A DNA stretch of 64,000 nt, from positions 124,001 through 188,000 of the forward strand of contig SSNU01000209.1 in the NCBI GenBank assembly GCA_012064415.1, given 5' to 3'. Each line of letters opens with the position of its first letter. The first letter of the stretch is position 1. The notes beneath the pieces were generated by a model. The model was not told the origin of the DNA. It did not search any database and saw nothing but the letters and a program-made list of their open reading frames with translations. The stretch comes from Gyrodactylus bullatarudis. Lineage: Eukaryota; Platyhelminthes; Monogenea; Gyrodactylidea; Gyrodactylidae. The translations under genes and the position numbers were made by a program. Below, one piece after another: positions 49,656 through 60,582 of this stretch.

Positions 49656-50258
49656 ATGAATAAGTTATTGATAACATCTTCAACTCAAGTTAATGCTAGG
49701 CTTATCTCGACCTCTGCAGTCAAATGTAAACAATACCGAAAGGCTGCACCTAAAAATCTCGATTTTAATGACAGGAAACTTCTCTTGAATACAATGGAAA
49801 CTAGATATCGTACTAGAAATGAAGATGTCAATTTTGAAGTTAATGAAATCCTGAAACCAGGATCTAAAGCTGATACTGATGACAAGATCATGGTTCCTTC
49901 TGATTCAAAGTCTAGTGTTTTAAATGGAGCTCCTGACGAGCACAAGTATGAAAGAACTGCTCGGATATTCATGCCTCCAAAGCCTGCAACTCAATCTGGA
50001 ACTCATGGAACGACCTTTTGGCTTGTAGAATTCGATAATCGCCAGCGTTGGGAAAACAATCTCATGGGCTGGTCCTCAACTGGAGATCCCATCTCAAATG
50101 TGCAGTTAAAGTTTGCCACATCTGAAGATGCCAAGCGTTTTTGTGATGAACAAGGCTACAAATCAGTGATTGAAGAGCCTCAAAAGCCCTTTCTCAAAGT
50201 CAAAAGCTACGGAGCCAATTATTCATGGAACAAAAGAACCAGGAACGGAAATAAATAA
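49656..50258 (+). CDS. NDUFS4: NDUFS4, complex I 18-kDa subunit
   Basis: A single exon of 200 codons. The first 25 residues (MNKLLITSSTQVNARLISTSA) look like a mitochondrial presequence. The mature region has the family core ARIFMPPKPATQSGTHGT, FWLVEFDNRQRWENNLMGW, SSTGDP, F.TSEDAKRFCDEQG and YGANYSWNKRT. NDUFS4 is an accessory subunit of the NADH-dehydrogenase module of respiratory complex I. The open frame extends 22 codons upstream, but the ATG at 49656 directly follows an acceptor-like TTTTGAAG and begins the targeting sequence, so it is the better start. AATAAA overlaps the stop. VPS72 follows 112 bases later on the same strand. Confidence 0.96.
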   Translation: MNKLLITSSTQVNARLISTSAVKCKQYRKAAPKNLDFNDRKLLLNTMETRYRTRNEDVNFEVNEILKPGSKADTDDKIMVPSDSKSSVLNGAPDEHKYERTARIFMPPKPATQSGTHGTTFWLVEFDNRQRWENNLMGWSSTGDPISNVQLKFATSEDAKRFCDEQGYKSVIEEPQKPFLKVKSYGANYSWNKRTRNGNK

Positions 50259-50370
50259 ACCCTAGTTATTAAATATAGATATGCTATACATCAAAAATTG
50301 TTTTATTCTTTTAAATGCCATTTCTTCGTCTCAGAATTAATGAAATTTAATTTTTTTCTCTAGATCAAAC

Positions 50371-51563
50371 ATGACAGATAGAGGGAAAAGAGTCAACGCT
50401 GGTAACAAAATGGCTCGTCTTCTTAACGAAGAGGAAGAAGACGAGTTTTATGTCAGTGCTTACGGTGGTTTTCAAGAAGTGAGTCCTTTTTTTATAATTT
50501 TCTTGCCTATAACTTGTGATAATTACCACAACAGGAAGTTAATGATGATGATTACCTGTCGGAGAGTAGTCATGGTGAGTCTACAGATAGTGATTTCAGC
50601 AACAGCAGTGCCGAAGGAACGGACGCTGAGCTCCTTTCTGAAGGAAGTGACGCTGAAGGGGATAAAAGGAAAAAGGTTATGACCAAAAAGGCTTCACAGT
50701 CGAGCAGTAAACCCAAAAAATTTGAAAATGAGATCAAGAAGACTTTGAAGGAAGCCAAACCAAAAATTTTTGTTCCTAGCCAGCCAGTAAGCTTTGGTAA
50801 GAAAGAAGAGATTTGATTTGATACTGAGCATAAATTTTCATAATAAATTTATCAGAAGCCCCAAAGTTGCGTCAGAAAACAATAACTGCCTCAGAAACTT
50901 CGAAAAGAGTCAACGAAGAAAGTGCTATCAAGAAAAAGGCTATTATGGCCGAAATTGCTCAAAGAAAGAATGTACCTGAGGTCAGACGACTCACTCAAGC
51001 CGAATTGCTAGCTGAAGCTAAGATTACGGAGGAAATCAACAAGCGTTCCTTGGCCCAGTACCAGAGAATGGAAATTGAAAAGAAAAAGGCCAGGAATGTC
51101 AAAAATGTCTTACAGGGTCCCAGAGTTAGATTTCATTCCTTCACAGTGCCTAATTTGGCCGATCAGCCAGAAGCCTATTGTGTGAAATTTGAATCAGAGT
51201 ATGTTTTCTATTACAATAATCATCAATTTTATCCATTTCTATTTCCAAAATTTTAGCATGGAACCCAAAGCGATTCCAGCTGTCCTCAATCCATCACTGA
51301 AAGCCTCCAGAGTCTTGATCAGTTTCAGTGATGATCAAGCATTTCAGTTATCCAATTTGAATAGTGCCCCGGCAAAGAAGCGAGTCAAAATCTGTCCGAT
51401 AACTGGCCTCAAGGCAAATTATTGCGATCCCCTAACCAATACTCCCTACGCCAATTTGGCTGCATTTAGAGTCCTGAGAAAGTTGTATGAGCGTCATATT
51501 GCCACAAAAACTCCAGGTATTGAACTCTTGAGGAGATATAGGAGGGGTGAACTCATCTTGTAA
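50371..51563 (+). CDS. VPS72: VPS72 / YL1, SRCAP/SWR1 and TIP60 complex subunit
   Basis: Four exons (50371-50478, 50535-50796, 50856-51198, 51257-51563) give 339 residues, separated by introns of 56, 59 and 58 nt. The N-terminal NKMARLLNEEEEDEFY and AYGGFQE match the YL1 H2A.Z-binding region, followed by a Ser/Asp/Glu-rich acidic stretch. Then come LTQAELLAEAKITEEINKRSL and FHSFTVP, and the C-terminal YL1_C domain with CPITGLKANYCDPLTNTPYAN. YL1 is the H2A.Z chaperone subunit of SRCAP-type remodellers. An acceptor (TTTTTTTCTCTAG) lies 7 bases before the ATG. This and the tight spacing behind NDUFS4 suggest a downstream gene of a two-gene operon. It converges with the BRCT gene. Confidence 0.95.
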
Positions 51564-51664
51564 CTCCATAATAATTTTTTACATTTTAAAATAAAATGAT
51601 TATTCAAGAAAATCTATTTTATTATCTTTCCAAAAATACAATTCAATACAAAAATTAAAAAAAA

Positions 51665-52792
51665 TCATATTAGGTACAAAAACCTCGACTCTTGGCGTCC
51701 GTTTAACACAGAGTCGACAATCCACTTTGTTTTGACACAAATTTTCCTCACATCCAACTTTTCTCCAATGACGATTGTAGCCTTTGCAAGGTCGCTGGTA
51801 GTACGACCATTGCCAAGACTAACAAGTCTCTTGACTGTCTTGGAGCTCAGCTTCGTCTCAGGACATCGGAAAGAATCTTTTACATAGATTGAGGTGAAAT
51901 TTCTAAAGATATTTTTTCTCTCACAATTCCGACAAAAGGTTGGAAAATAAAATTTGGTATCTCTATTCTTTTTGCTGCTATTCTGTTCAAGATCGAGAAG
52001 CCATTTATCCGTAACCAGTATGACATCTTGACGCATAAGGCCAATTAAGAGGAATTTGGTTATAGCCCTCAACTTTTGTGGGACAATAAGAATATGGGGC
52101 AATTTCAAGTCATCATTCTGTAGCAAGTTGTACTCAGCAAAGAAGGAATGATTTTCAATGAAATTTTTCATTTCCTCCAACAAATTAACCTTGAATGCTT
52201 CTGGGTCCAGGTAGATATTTCTAATTTTCGGCTTAGACGAAGAGCAATCAGAGCTTATTGAAAGTGCGGAAAAGTTGAGATCATCTTGTACGATTTTATA
52301 ATTGGAAATTGAATGAGAAGCGTAATCGTTAAAACTGAAGGAAAGATTGGGGTTAAAATGGGCAAGACTTTCACGAGGTTTAGATTGAAAGGAAAATTTT
52401 TCTAGAGACACTGACAGATCTTCAATTCTATCGAAAGTGACATTTTCGTTTAAATCTATAGAATCATCGAATGAATCAAAGGAGTCTCTATCTGATTCAG
52501 AGTCATTTGAGTTGTTCTTGGGATTATTTGGTGTGTTCTTTTCAACCAAGAATTTGATCAATGCTTCTTGTTTCAAGTGCTCTTGAACAACCGCAACAGG
52601 CCTTTGCTTGGGCTTGGAAAGATTAAATTTCTTTTTACTATTTTTACTCTCTAGTTTGAACCATTCAAGTGGGGTAAGTGATTTCTTTACGATTTCTACG
52701 GGTTTAGGGATGTTATTCTCTACATTGATTTGGGCTACAACTGCTGATAATCTTTGGGATTTCTCATTGAAAACGTGTTGGTTTTTGAACAT
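51665..52792 (-). CDS. MCPH1: Microcephalin (MCPH1)-like protein with C-terminal tandem BRCT
   Basis: A single 375-codon frame. The first 200 residues are low complexity, rich in Ser, Asn and Lys, with acidic SESDRDSFDSFDDS. The last 145 carry two BRCT-like units: ILVTDKWLLDLEQN ends the first, and LVSLGNGRTTSDLAKATIVIG then KTKWIVDSVLNG form the second. Spacing and words resemble the MCPH1 C-terminal pair (SYDWVLWSLE..., ...QASIVIG, LSEKWVLDSI), which binds phospho-H2AX in DNA-damage signalling. The N-terminal BRCT of vertebrate MCPH1 is not present in this frame. It is divergent from LAP (166 bases between starts). BRCT assignment is good; orthology to MCPH1 is moderate. Confidence 0.65.
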   Translation of the reverse strand: MFKNQHVFNEKSQRLSAVVAQINVENNIPKPVEIVKKSLTPLEWFKLESKNSKKKFNLSKPKQRPVAVVQEHLKQEALIKFLVEKNTPNNPKNNSNDSESDRDSFDSFDDSIDLNENVTFDRIEDLSVSLEKFSFQSKPRESLAHFNPNLSFSFNDYASHSISNYKIVQDDLNFSALSISSDCSSSKPKIRNIYLDPEAFKVNLLEEMKNFIENHSFFAEYNLLQNDDLKLPHILIVPQKLRAITKFLLIGLMRQDVILVTDKWLLDLEQNSSKKNRDTKFYFPTFCRNCERKNIFRNFTSIYVKDSFRCPETKLSSKTVKRLVSLGNGRTTSDLAKATIVIGEKLDVRKICVKTKWIVDSVLNGRQESRFLYLI

Positions 52793-52957
52793 AAAAATAA
52801 TTTTCAGTATAACAGCATAGAATAACAGAAAAAATATAAAAATCCATAGGTGTAAGAGTCTGTTCGAGTTTTCATTTTGTAAATGAAATTCATTTAATTA
52901 CTTCCGGATAAACAAATTCTTTTATTTAAAGCTATTTTGTTTTAGCGATACAGAGTT

Positions 52958-55363
52958 ATGAATTTTAGAAGGATTAACCAAATCATTCCAATTCTCCAGA
53001 GAAGAATAACAATCAGTCAAAATGTAATTGATATTGATAAGAATAATAGATTCATCATCTCTAATTTTGATAAATCAAAAAAGTCCTTGGATGATTCACC
53101 GTCATTGAAATATATTAACCAAAAGTTCTTCAATTCTTCTCTGAATAGTCTCGAGAATTCTTATGGAGAAAATAAAGAATTAATTGTCAACTTAAATTCC
53201 CCTGTTGATCCATCACATAATTTTCTGTTTGGGTTTAACAATCTTGAATCTACAATTGGAAATGTAACCAAATTTTTCAAAAAATCTAAAATCGAAAATT
53301 TTTACATTGACCCCCTACTTAGTCCCTACAAAGCCGGTTTGTTTGCCTCTCTTGCTTGGTACGATTACTCTGATTATAATTTAAAATCGAACAAACTCCC
53401 CAAGATTCTTCCTTATCTGGATTGGATATCTGAAAAGAAAGACGAAATCAATGAAAAGTTCACCAACGGTTTAAATGACGGTTTATTCCAGAATTTTGCT
53501 CGCTTTTTATCGGAATGTCCATCAAATATTTTGACACCTGAAAATTTTCACGAAATGATCATCGACAGAGCTGAGTCGTTGAATTTATCGAATAAACTCG
53601 ACATTAAATTTCACAATAAAGAATGGTGCGATCAGAATGGAATGATCGGACTTCAGGCTGTTGGAAAGGGCAGCCAGAAATATGGCATGATAGAAGTGAG
53701 CTATTCAGGAAATAAGAAAAACCCAAATGATATTATTGTCTTGATTGGCAAGGGTGTTACTTTTGATTCGGGTGGAATCAGTATCAAACCAAGTCAAGCA
53801 ATGTTCTTAATGAAGGGAGACATGGGTTAGTCATTTAGAGAGTCTTTGAATAGTTATTTCTCTATAACCAAATTTTGATTATAATTTAATATACACTTCA
53901 ACCAGGTGGAGCTGCAGTCGCTTCGGCTTCGACTCTCTACGCAGCATACTCAAATCTCAAGATGAACTTGAAAACGTTTATTCCTGTTGTGGAAAATTCT
54001 CCCGATGGTAACGCCATCATGCCCGGATCTGTCATCACCTATCCCAACGGCAAAAAAGTTGAGGTTAGTTTACCAAATTACTTGGAAAGTACAAAAAACT
54101 TTCTAAAAATTGTATCAGTGTTGAATCTGACGATAAGAACTATCTTGCATAATTACTCATGAGTAGGATTATGAAATTTATATATATTTTTGAGAAACTA
54201 GGTGACATATTTTGAGCTGAAATTTCAGCATTGGCTTCTTCTCTTCATCATCTATTGTTATGCAAATTTTTATTCAATATGCTTTAGCCAAAATAAAGTT
54301 GATTTTTATTCAATCGTCATATAAATAGTACCACTCGATCCTGTATAAAATTAATCTACTAGCAATGTGTGGTCACTTGTTATTACTATCTCCAAAAGAT
54401 TCTAACTTGATAGAGATTTTCTTCTCACACCTAGATGATAGAAACATTTTTCCTCCTTATTAGGTCTCGTCAGTACCCCCATAGCCAGAATTCGAACCCG
54501 GGTCTTCAACGTTGTAGTAATAACAACACTTTGCTAGTAGGTTTATTTTCTAAAACACTGTAATTTCTTCACTGTTATGATTCTAAAAATTTATCTAGTT
54601 TCTTTAAATTTCATCATTTCTATTATACTTTTAATTTTAAAATTATACTTTCAATATTCAATTTTTAAAATATTATCCAAGTTTCAATTGATATTCTAGA
54701 TAATAAATACCGATGCCGAAGGTAGACTTGTTTTGGCTGATGCCCTCCTCTTGGCAAAAGAAATCAAGCCAAAGCTAATTGTTGACTTGGCCACGTTGAC
54801 CGGAGCTATAACAATATCTCTAGCTGATAAATATACCGGATGTTTCTCTAATAAGATAGCAATGATAAAAAATCTAAATGACTTGTACAAGGGAGATTGT
54901 ACCGAGACCAATTTGTCCATTAGTGCCGATTCAATGTCAGAGGAAATTCATTCTCTCGCAAATCATGAGAGTATCGTTGGCCATCTCCTTAGGTCAAGTA
55001 CCTACACACAGGATTACCTATGGCCTATGCCTCTCTATGGATTTCATGATAACATTAAGGGCTCAGATGTTGCTGACATTGTCAACGCTGTGGAAAATAG
55101 AGGTCAGGGAGGATCTTCAGAAGCCGCTGTTTTTCTTCATGTAAGTTTTTAAGTATCCATCCTTTCTCAATTGAATTTTGAGGTTATATACTTTTTAATA
55201 CCAGAACTTTGTTGACGACAACACACCCTGGATACATCTTGACATTGCCTCCGTATTCCACTACTCAAAGCCTCACCCGGTCTACGGAAAAGGAATGACA
55301 GGTAGACCAACTGGATGTCTCAACAATTTCCTACGTACCATTGTGAAAAAGACAAATAATTAG
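52958..55363 (+). CDS. M17 leucyl aminopeptidase
   Basis: Four exons (52958-53825, 53906-54063, 54700-55140, 55205-55363) give 541 residues. The N-terminal 20 residues are basic and free of acidic residues (MNFRRINQIIPILQRR), perhaps a mitochondrial presequence. The C-terminal catalytic domain has the metal and active-site blocks LIGKGVTFDSGGISIKP, MKGDMGGAA and the family signature NTDAEGRL, plus LIVDLATLTGA and a conserved C-terminus (ASVFHYSKPHPVYGKGMTGRPTG). M17 enzymes are hexameric dizinc peptidases that remove N-terminal residues. An acceptor-like TTGTTTTAG lies shortly before the ATG. The 636-bp intron 2 carries a SINE fragment. Whether it is the cytosolic LAP3 orthologue or a paralogue is open. 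Confidence 0.93.
54440..54545 (-). mobile_element. tRNA-derived SINE fragment in LAP intron
   Basis: On the minus strand CTAGCAAAGTG (A-box-like) is followed by a perfect B-box, GGGTTCGAATTC, in tRNA-like spacing. It then runs into non-tRNA sequence (GGCTATGGGGGTAC). It lies wholly within an intron, so it is a SINE-type retroelement or degraded tRNA pseudogene rather than a tRNA gene. Confidence 0.6.
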
Positions 55364-56340
55364 TGAAATAAAATTCTGCTTTTATTAATGAATATCATGC
55401 CTTTTCGATAGTAGTGTACTAACACGATCTATTTTATTTCTCAGGTATGGCCATTGAAAGTAGAACTCTTTTGGCTTGAACTTTGCTGGTCCCAACAGAG
55501 TGAGGAGGAAGGTTTGAGATTGACATATTGCCATGGGTCCACGTGTTGATTTGAACTATATTATTGTAAGAATTAATTAATTTAGATCTGTTTGTAATAG
55601 AAATTTTCTGTGAAAATTCACTATAAGAAGATCTTAAATCAAGTATTAGTGGAATACTATGTTTAACCCCTCAAATCAGAACCCTACTAATAAATATTTG
55701 TAATTTAACCCTTCAAAGCTATATAACGGGGAGGGGGAAGTACTGAGTACTAGGAATTAATTTTTTTTCTTCTAAAAACTTTCCATTCTAACAAAATTTA
55801 GTACTCTAATGATATGTTTGGAGAGAAAAACTCTTCCCACTTTATGGAAATGCCCAATTTTCCTGCAATCTCCTGGAACAACGAATTTCATGATTAGATT
55901 ATTTGTTTTGGTTTTAAAAGGTTAGAAAATCATTAAATGACCAAGAAATTCAGAATCTCAGTGATTACGTAGTAAGAGTTCATTGAAAATTTTCAATTTA
56001 ACTTGGGCGGCGATTCGAAAAACTTAGCATTTTTAAGCTTGAATGACATGAAAGACGAAAGATTTTTGACACACACTACAAAAAAAAAATGATCTATCCG
56101 GAAATTCAATAGTAAAATGAGATTAAAAATTCCACCCTAATCTAGCGAGTATCCGTTTGAATTTTTCAATCAACTACCTAAATTATTTTTGCCAGTGAAT
56201 AAAGGATACCCTTAGATGATCAGCTCACTTATACTTTTAGTTTAGGAATTAGAAAAAATCTTGGTTATCAATTTGATCATATCAATCACTGAGTTGTAAT
56301 GTAAGATCTAAAAAGTAATTCTAAAAGGATTATTAATGAT
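55364..56340. other. LAP 3' flank with a dispersed repeat
   Basis: It separates the convergent LAP and NSP-family genes. The stretch at about 55850-56150 is the second copy of the repeat found at 14335-14640 (AAATGACCAAGAaATTC, GATTaCGTAGTAAgAGTTC, GGGCGGCGATTCGAAAA, ATTTTTGACAC). No coding exon was recognised. Confidence 0.5.
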
Positions 56341-59300
56341 TCATTTTCTCAATTCTAGATTCATCACCTTTAATTTTGTAATTTCAAACATTTTATGCGT
56401 CCAGAGGAGATCCTTGGTCTCAACCTGTTCCAGTTTCAATCTTTCAAAGATATCCTTAACCATTGTTGGGAATTCTCGGTGTATTTCACCCAGTCGGATC
56501 ATAACTTGAATGTTGGGAATCGAAGTTTGAATGTTGCTTAAATTCTCATAGAATTGAAATATTTTCTTGAACTGAGTGATCGATAGGTTGGGATTCATCA
56601 TCTCCTCGACTTTATCGTAGAGAAGTTGAAAATTCTCCAAATTCGGGAATCCATCTGGATACAAACGGCTCACAGACATCCAAAGATTCTTCAAGCTTTT
56701 AGTCTAGAAAAGATTTATTTCAAGTTTGATTTAATTACGAATTAGTAATTCACGTAGTTTTTCGAATTAATGATAACTCTACCATGAAAAATATTTAACA
56801 AGAAAGTCAAAGCAATTATCGAAAAATAGTAAAATTCTGAAACCCGTATTTGCCGTATTTTACTCAGATTAATCAAAGTAAAAACAAAGGAGATGTACCT
56901 GAAAGTTAATAGTAATTATAAACATAAAAGTATCCTCTACGATTTGTAAATCAGGTAGCATTAGCTTGGTTAAATAAATAAATCATAATCTGTTACTGTA
57001 GTATTGTTATAATTTATTTTTTGATTTGTAAACCAATGCCCTTTTATTCTAACATGCATGCTTGCTACGTTCATCAGGTTTTACTCGGAAATTTATTCGA
57101 AAAAAAAGAGATATTTAAACGATAATATTGCCGAACTTCATCAAGAATATTTTCGTTTGGTTCTAAACTCACATAAGGAAGGTTAGAGAAAACTAGCATA
57201 TATTTGAGTGATAAACGTTATATTTCGCCGGGTCTCTTCAGACTCTACCCCCAGTAACATTTAAATACTATTCCAATGCAAAATATTTCCCAGCTTCCAT
57301 TGGTCCATTTTGTGATTGTATTTTGGCCCTCTAGTTGCTATGAGCAGAGTCTTCACGTTGACAACTCTCTTCCTCCCCCTTGTTTATGAGTTTAGAACTA
57401 AACGAAAATGAGATATCTATTTGAAAGCAATAGTGTTTTTGAGAATTCTAAAGTTTAAACAGGTCATCACTTAAACTTGTTTAGAAAATGAAGCATCAAG
57501 ATAGGATATTTTTTGAGAGAAAACCCAGCCCTCAAATTCAATTTTCAAGTCTTTTCTTTCTGTCTAGTTAATCAGACATGGAAAGGTGTGAATTTTCACC
57601 TCAAACAAAAATCATGTGAAACGACTAAAATGTCAAAGGAAATGTATATATTTCCTGACCGTGAAAGCCAAGTTGATTTATTATTTAGAAGGAGAATTGA
57701 AATTTTCAAAATATTCTATGCCACGGTATTCACGTTTGTAGAACAGCCCATTAACAAATGAATGAAAATAGTAATTTTTCTCACTAGCTGTTCCTGAATT
57801 ATTCAGAGTATTTATTTAAAATCGATATTGTGCGACGATGAAATTCTCTCTAATTTTCTAGCTTTTATTGATGCAAAAATTTTATTTCATCATAGTTTAC
57901 TCACAATTATGATGTCATAGGATAACCATTTTTAAGTCCAACAGTCCAGTGGATAATATCTAGTCAAGTTTAAACTTGAAAGAATTTACTACAATTTTTC
58001 AATGAATATAGTAAACTTGTGAAACGCATTAAAAATGCTTCAAAAATACTCTTTCTTGTATAAAAGAAGAAAAGTTAGTTGATGTAATTGAAAGAATTTG
58101 TGTCAAAGCTGTACTGTAATCCTTGACACATTTTATTATCAAAAGCAAAATCTACACAATTAGAATAGTGTATATTATGAATAGAGTCATATTGAGTGAT
58201 ATATTGCAACATTCTTTTTGATTTGTTAAGAACAAAATGTAACAAATGCAAAAGATTCATGTTCATACATGGGAGACACTGTAACAGTCTGCTGGATGTG
58301 CGTTTGTGTTTGTATACTCGCAAGATTGTGAGAAGAAATCGAGAGCTTCACAGTGAATCTCAAACCTAAACCTGTGTACATTTTCGATATGTAGCAAATT
58401 CTCTTTCTAGGCGTGCATCTCATCTGGTATTGAATTGTAATTTGAAAACAAATTTCAATCGATACCATCTCTTGCTACAGTTAACCTGAGAGAGAGAGAG
58501 AGAGAGAGATCGAGAACGGAAATTCACCTGTAATTTCTTTAATCTTATTAAAACAAACTAAATATTTCACAATATAATACTTGATACTTTAGTTATTCAT
58601 TGTTAAAAGATGGCTGGCCTATTTTGAAGGGAGATAAGAAACTTTGACAGATGTACGTAGAACCTATTCAGCTCATTTATCTTGGAAAGTGCTTCAAAGA
58701 GTTACTAGAGCGTGCTAAATTATTTCCTCTTTGGTTTAGATTCTAAACTTTAGACGTATCTGCATTCCTATAATCGAGGTATGCTGCTCACCCGAATGGC
58801 CAATAAATCGATAAGAAAGGATCGGTTTTCAAAATAAGATCTATCGAGAGCTATACATGAATTTAGGAAATTTTAATAATTGATAAAATTTTCAACAGCT
58901 GAAACAATACGTCTACCCAGAAATGCCTTAAAATGGGTATTATTCATTACACGTTTATAAATTATCGATGAGTTTCGAATATACTACATTCATCGAATGA
59001 TTTTACCAATATTTACTCTATTGATTCTTGATGAATTTTCTCGAATTTGTATAAATGAAATTTTTAGATTTTGGTTACGTAACGAAAAAACAGTTGTTTG
59101 ACCCTCTTACAGTAAATTGTTCTGCTTAATTAGAAAGCGATGATAAGGAGAAATTGAAAAAGATTTACCTGAGGTGACAGGAGTCCACAAATAACAGAAT
59201 AGCAAGACCAATAATCTCGATAGATTCTGTTTAGTCCCTCTGCAACAGACGTCCAAAAGTGGAATATCTTTAGACAGTTATTCGGATTGTGTTGTATTCG

Positions 59301-60454
59301 ATTCAGGGTGGAGATGACAAAATATGAAATAATCTCTGATCTAAAGTATTAAATGGAGTTAGCATAAATAATTATATTCACCTAGCGTTCATTTGTTGCT
59401 TTAAATAGGTAAACTTGTCATCTTTTGATTCATTAGGAGCGAATATGATTTCATACAGGGAGAAGTTGGAGTTGCTTTCAATTACCTTGGCCCTTTTCCA
59501 ACACCAATTCAAAAGGATCAGTTGACAACTTTCGTAAACCAAACCCTGGGACATGATGGAATGATCAATGTCCTCCTTTAAAATTGAATCTATCACACTG
59601 GTAAAGGTTGCCTCGTACAAGGCAAATTTTGGCGGAGTCATATAAGGAAGCATGGAAGTGGTCAGTGCCAATGGCAAGTTGAGTTCATATGGACCGTTGG
59701 TTAGACTCTCGTGGTCTAGTAAAAACTTTATTTTGAAAGAATTGTCTTGTATTTTCAAATCTGGAAATGATTGAGATCTCTCGTTGGAGATTGATCGTTC
59801 CAATTTGTGGTTTATTTCACTGGAAGAAGTTATTGATTCTAACGATTGGTACTCGCCTAAATCAGTATAGTTGTAACTCAAATTACTCTCCGAGTTATAT
59901 TTAGGAAGATGGTATGAGATCTCAGACAGATACTGCCTCCTAGTGGAATTGACAGTAGAACTACGATTAAATTTAACTCGTCGATTTTGCACATTTTCAA
60001 AATTACTCCCTGGCCTATATAGGTTATGAATGTAGACACGGTTCTTGACTGGATTTTTTAATAGCGTATTACAATTTGGTCCCAATTTTGATTGTGTGCT
60101 CACATAATAGCTTATCAAATCGGGAATGTCGGTAAATTTATAATCTAATAGGGAATAATAAATTATTTCTGGAAATTTCTGGCATTTGATGAGATATTGA
60201 AAAGTTTTTTCTTCTCTCTCCTGTTCATTCCATCTGACACAGATTGCGAAAAAATACTTGTGCACTATTGATTTATAAACAAAAAAGTCCCCATTTTTTC
60301 GAAGAAGAGAACCGATATTTTCTGACTTCACATTTTCATGAAAATATGACTGTATTGAAAGAAGGTTTTTCTGGGTTTGAAAGTCATCTATTTGTTCTTG
60401 AAAAGCTTTAAATATTGGTGAGTTATCAATGTACCGCTCTTTGAAAAATGACAT
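56341..60454 (-). CDS. NSP/BCAR3-SH2D3-type adaptor: degenerate SH2 plus Cdc25-homology domain
   Basis: Three phase-consistent exons (60454-59382, 59340-59169, 56703-56341) give 535 residues. Residues about 36-135 align with the SH2 domain of the NSP family (NGDFFVYKS for DGDFLVRDS; YKFTDIPDLISYYV for ESFDSIPGLVRCYV). The phosphotyrosine-binding Arg of FLVR is Tyr60 here. A Ser/Asn-rich linker of about 90 residues follows. From about residue 230 to the end is a Cdc25/RasGEF-like fold with YSVICGLLSPQ and SLKNLWMSVSRLYPDGF, matching FAAVMGALEMTQISRLEQTW in BCAR3/SH2D3. In this family that domain binds Cas scaffolds rather than acting as a classical exchange factor. Orthology within the family is not resolved. 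Confidence 0.75.
56704..59168 (-). other. Large intron of the NSP-family gene
   Basis: It contains a dispersed repeat at about 57110-57340 (shared with 25.1 kb) and an (AG)n microsatellite at about 58489-58509. ORFs of about 80 codons near 57.5 and 58.2 kb have no recognisable domain. Confidence 0.5.
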
Positions 60455-60582
60455 AAAAGTTTTAATTCTGAATTAGTTCAATAACTTAGAAGTAAAACAA
60501 TTTGAATCTTTTGAATTAAGTGTTTTTTCTCAACAATTAACTTGTACTCCTTTTTAAGAGGAAATTCAAATCCTTAGCCTCA

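Noticed and set aside
54440..54545. Functional tRNA gene in the LAP intron
   Set aside because: The B-box is perfect, but the A-box is poor and the 3' half does not close an acceptor stem, so SINE or pseudogene is more likely.
58489..58509. AG-repeat and other simple repeats as regulatory elements
   Set aside because: Ordinary microsatellites with no positional or motif evidence for a regulatory role.
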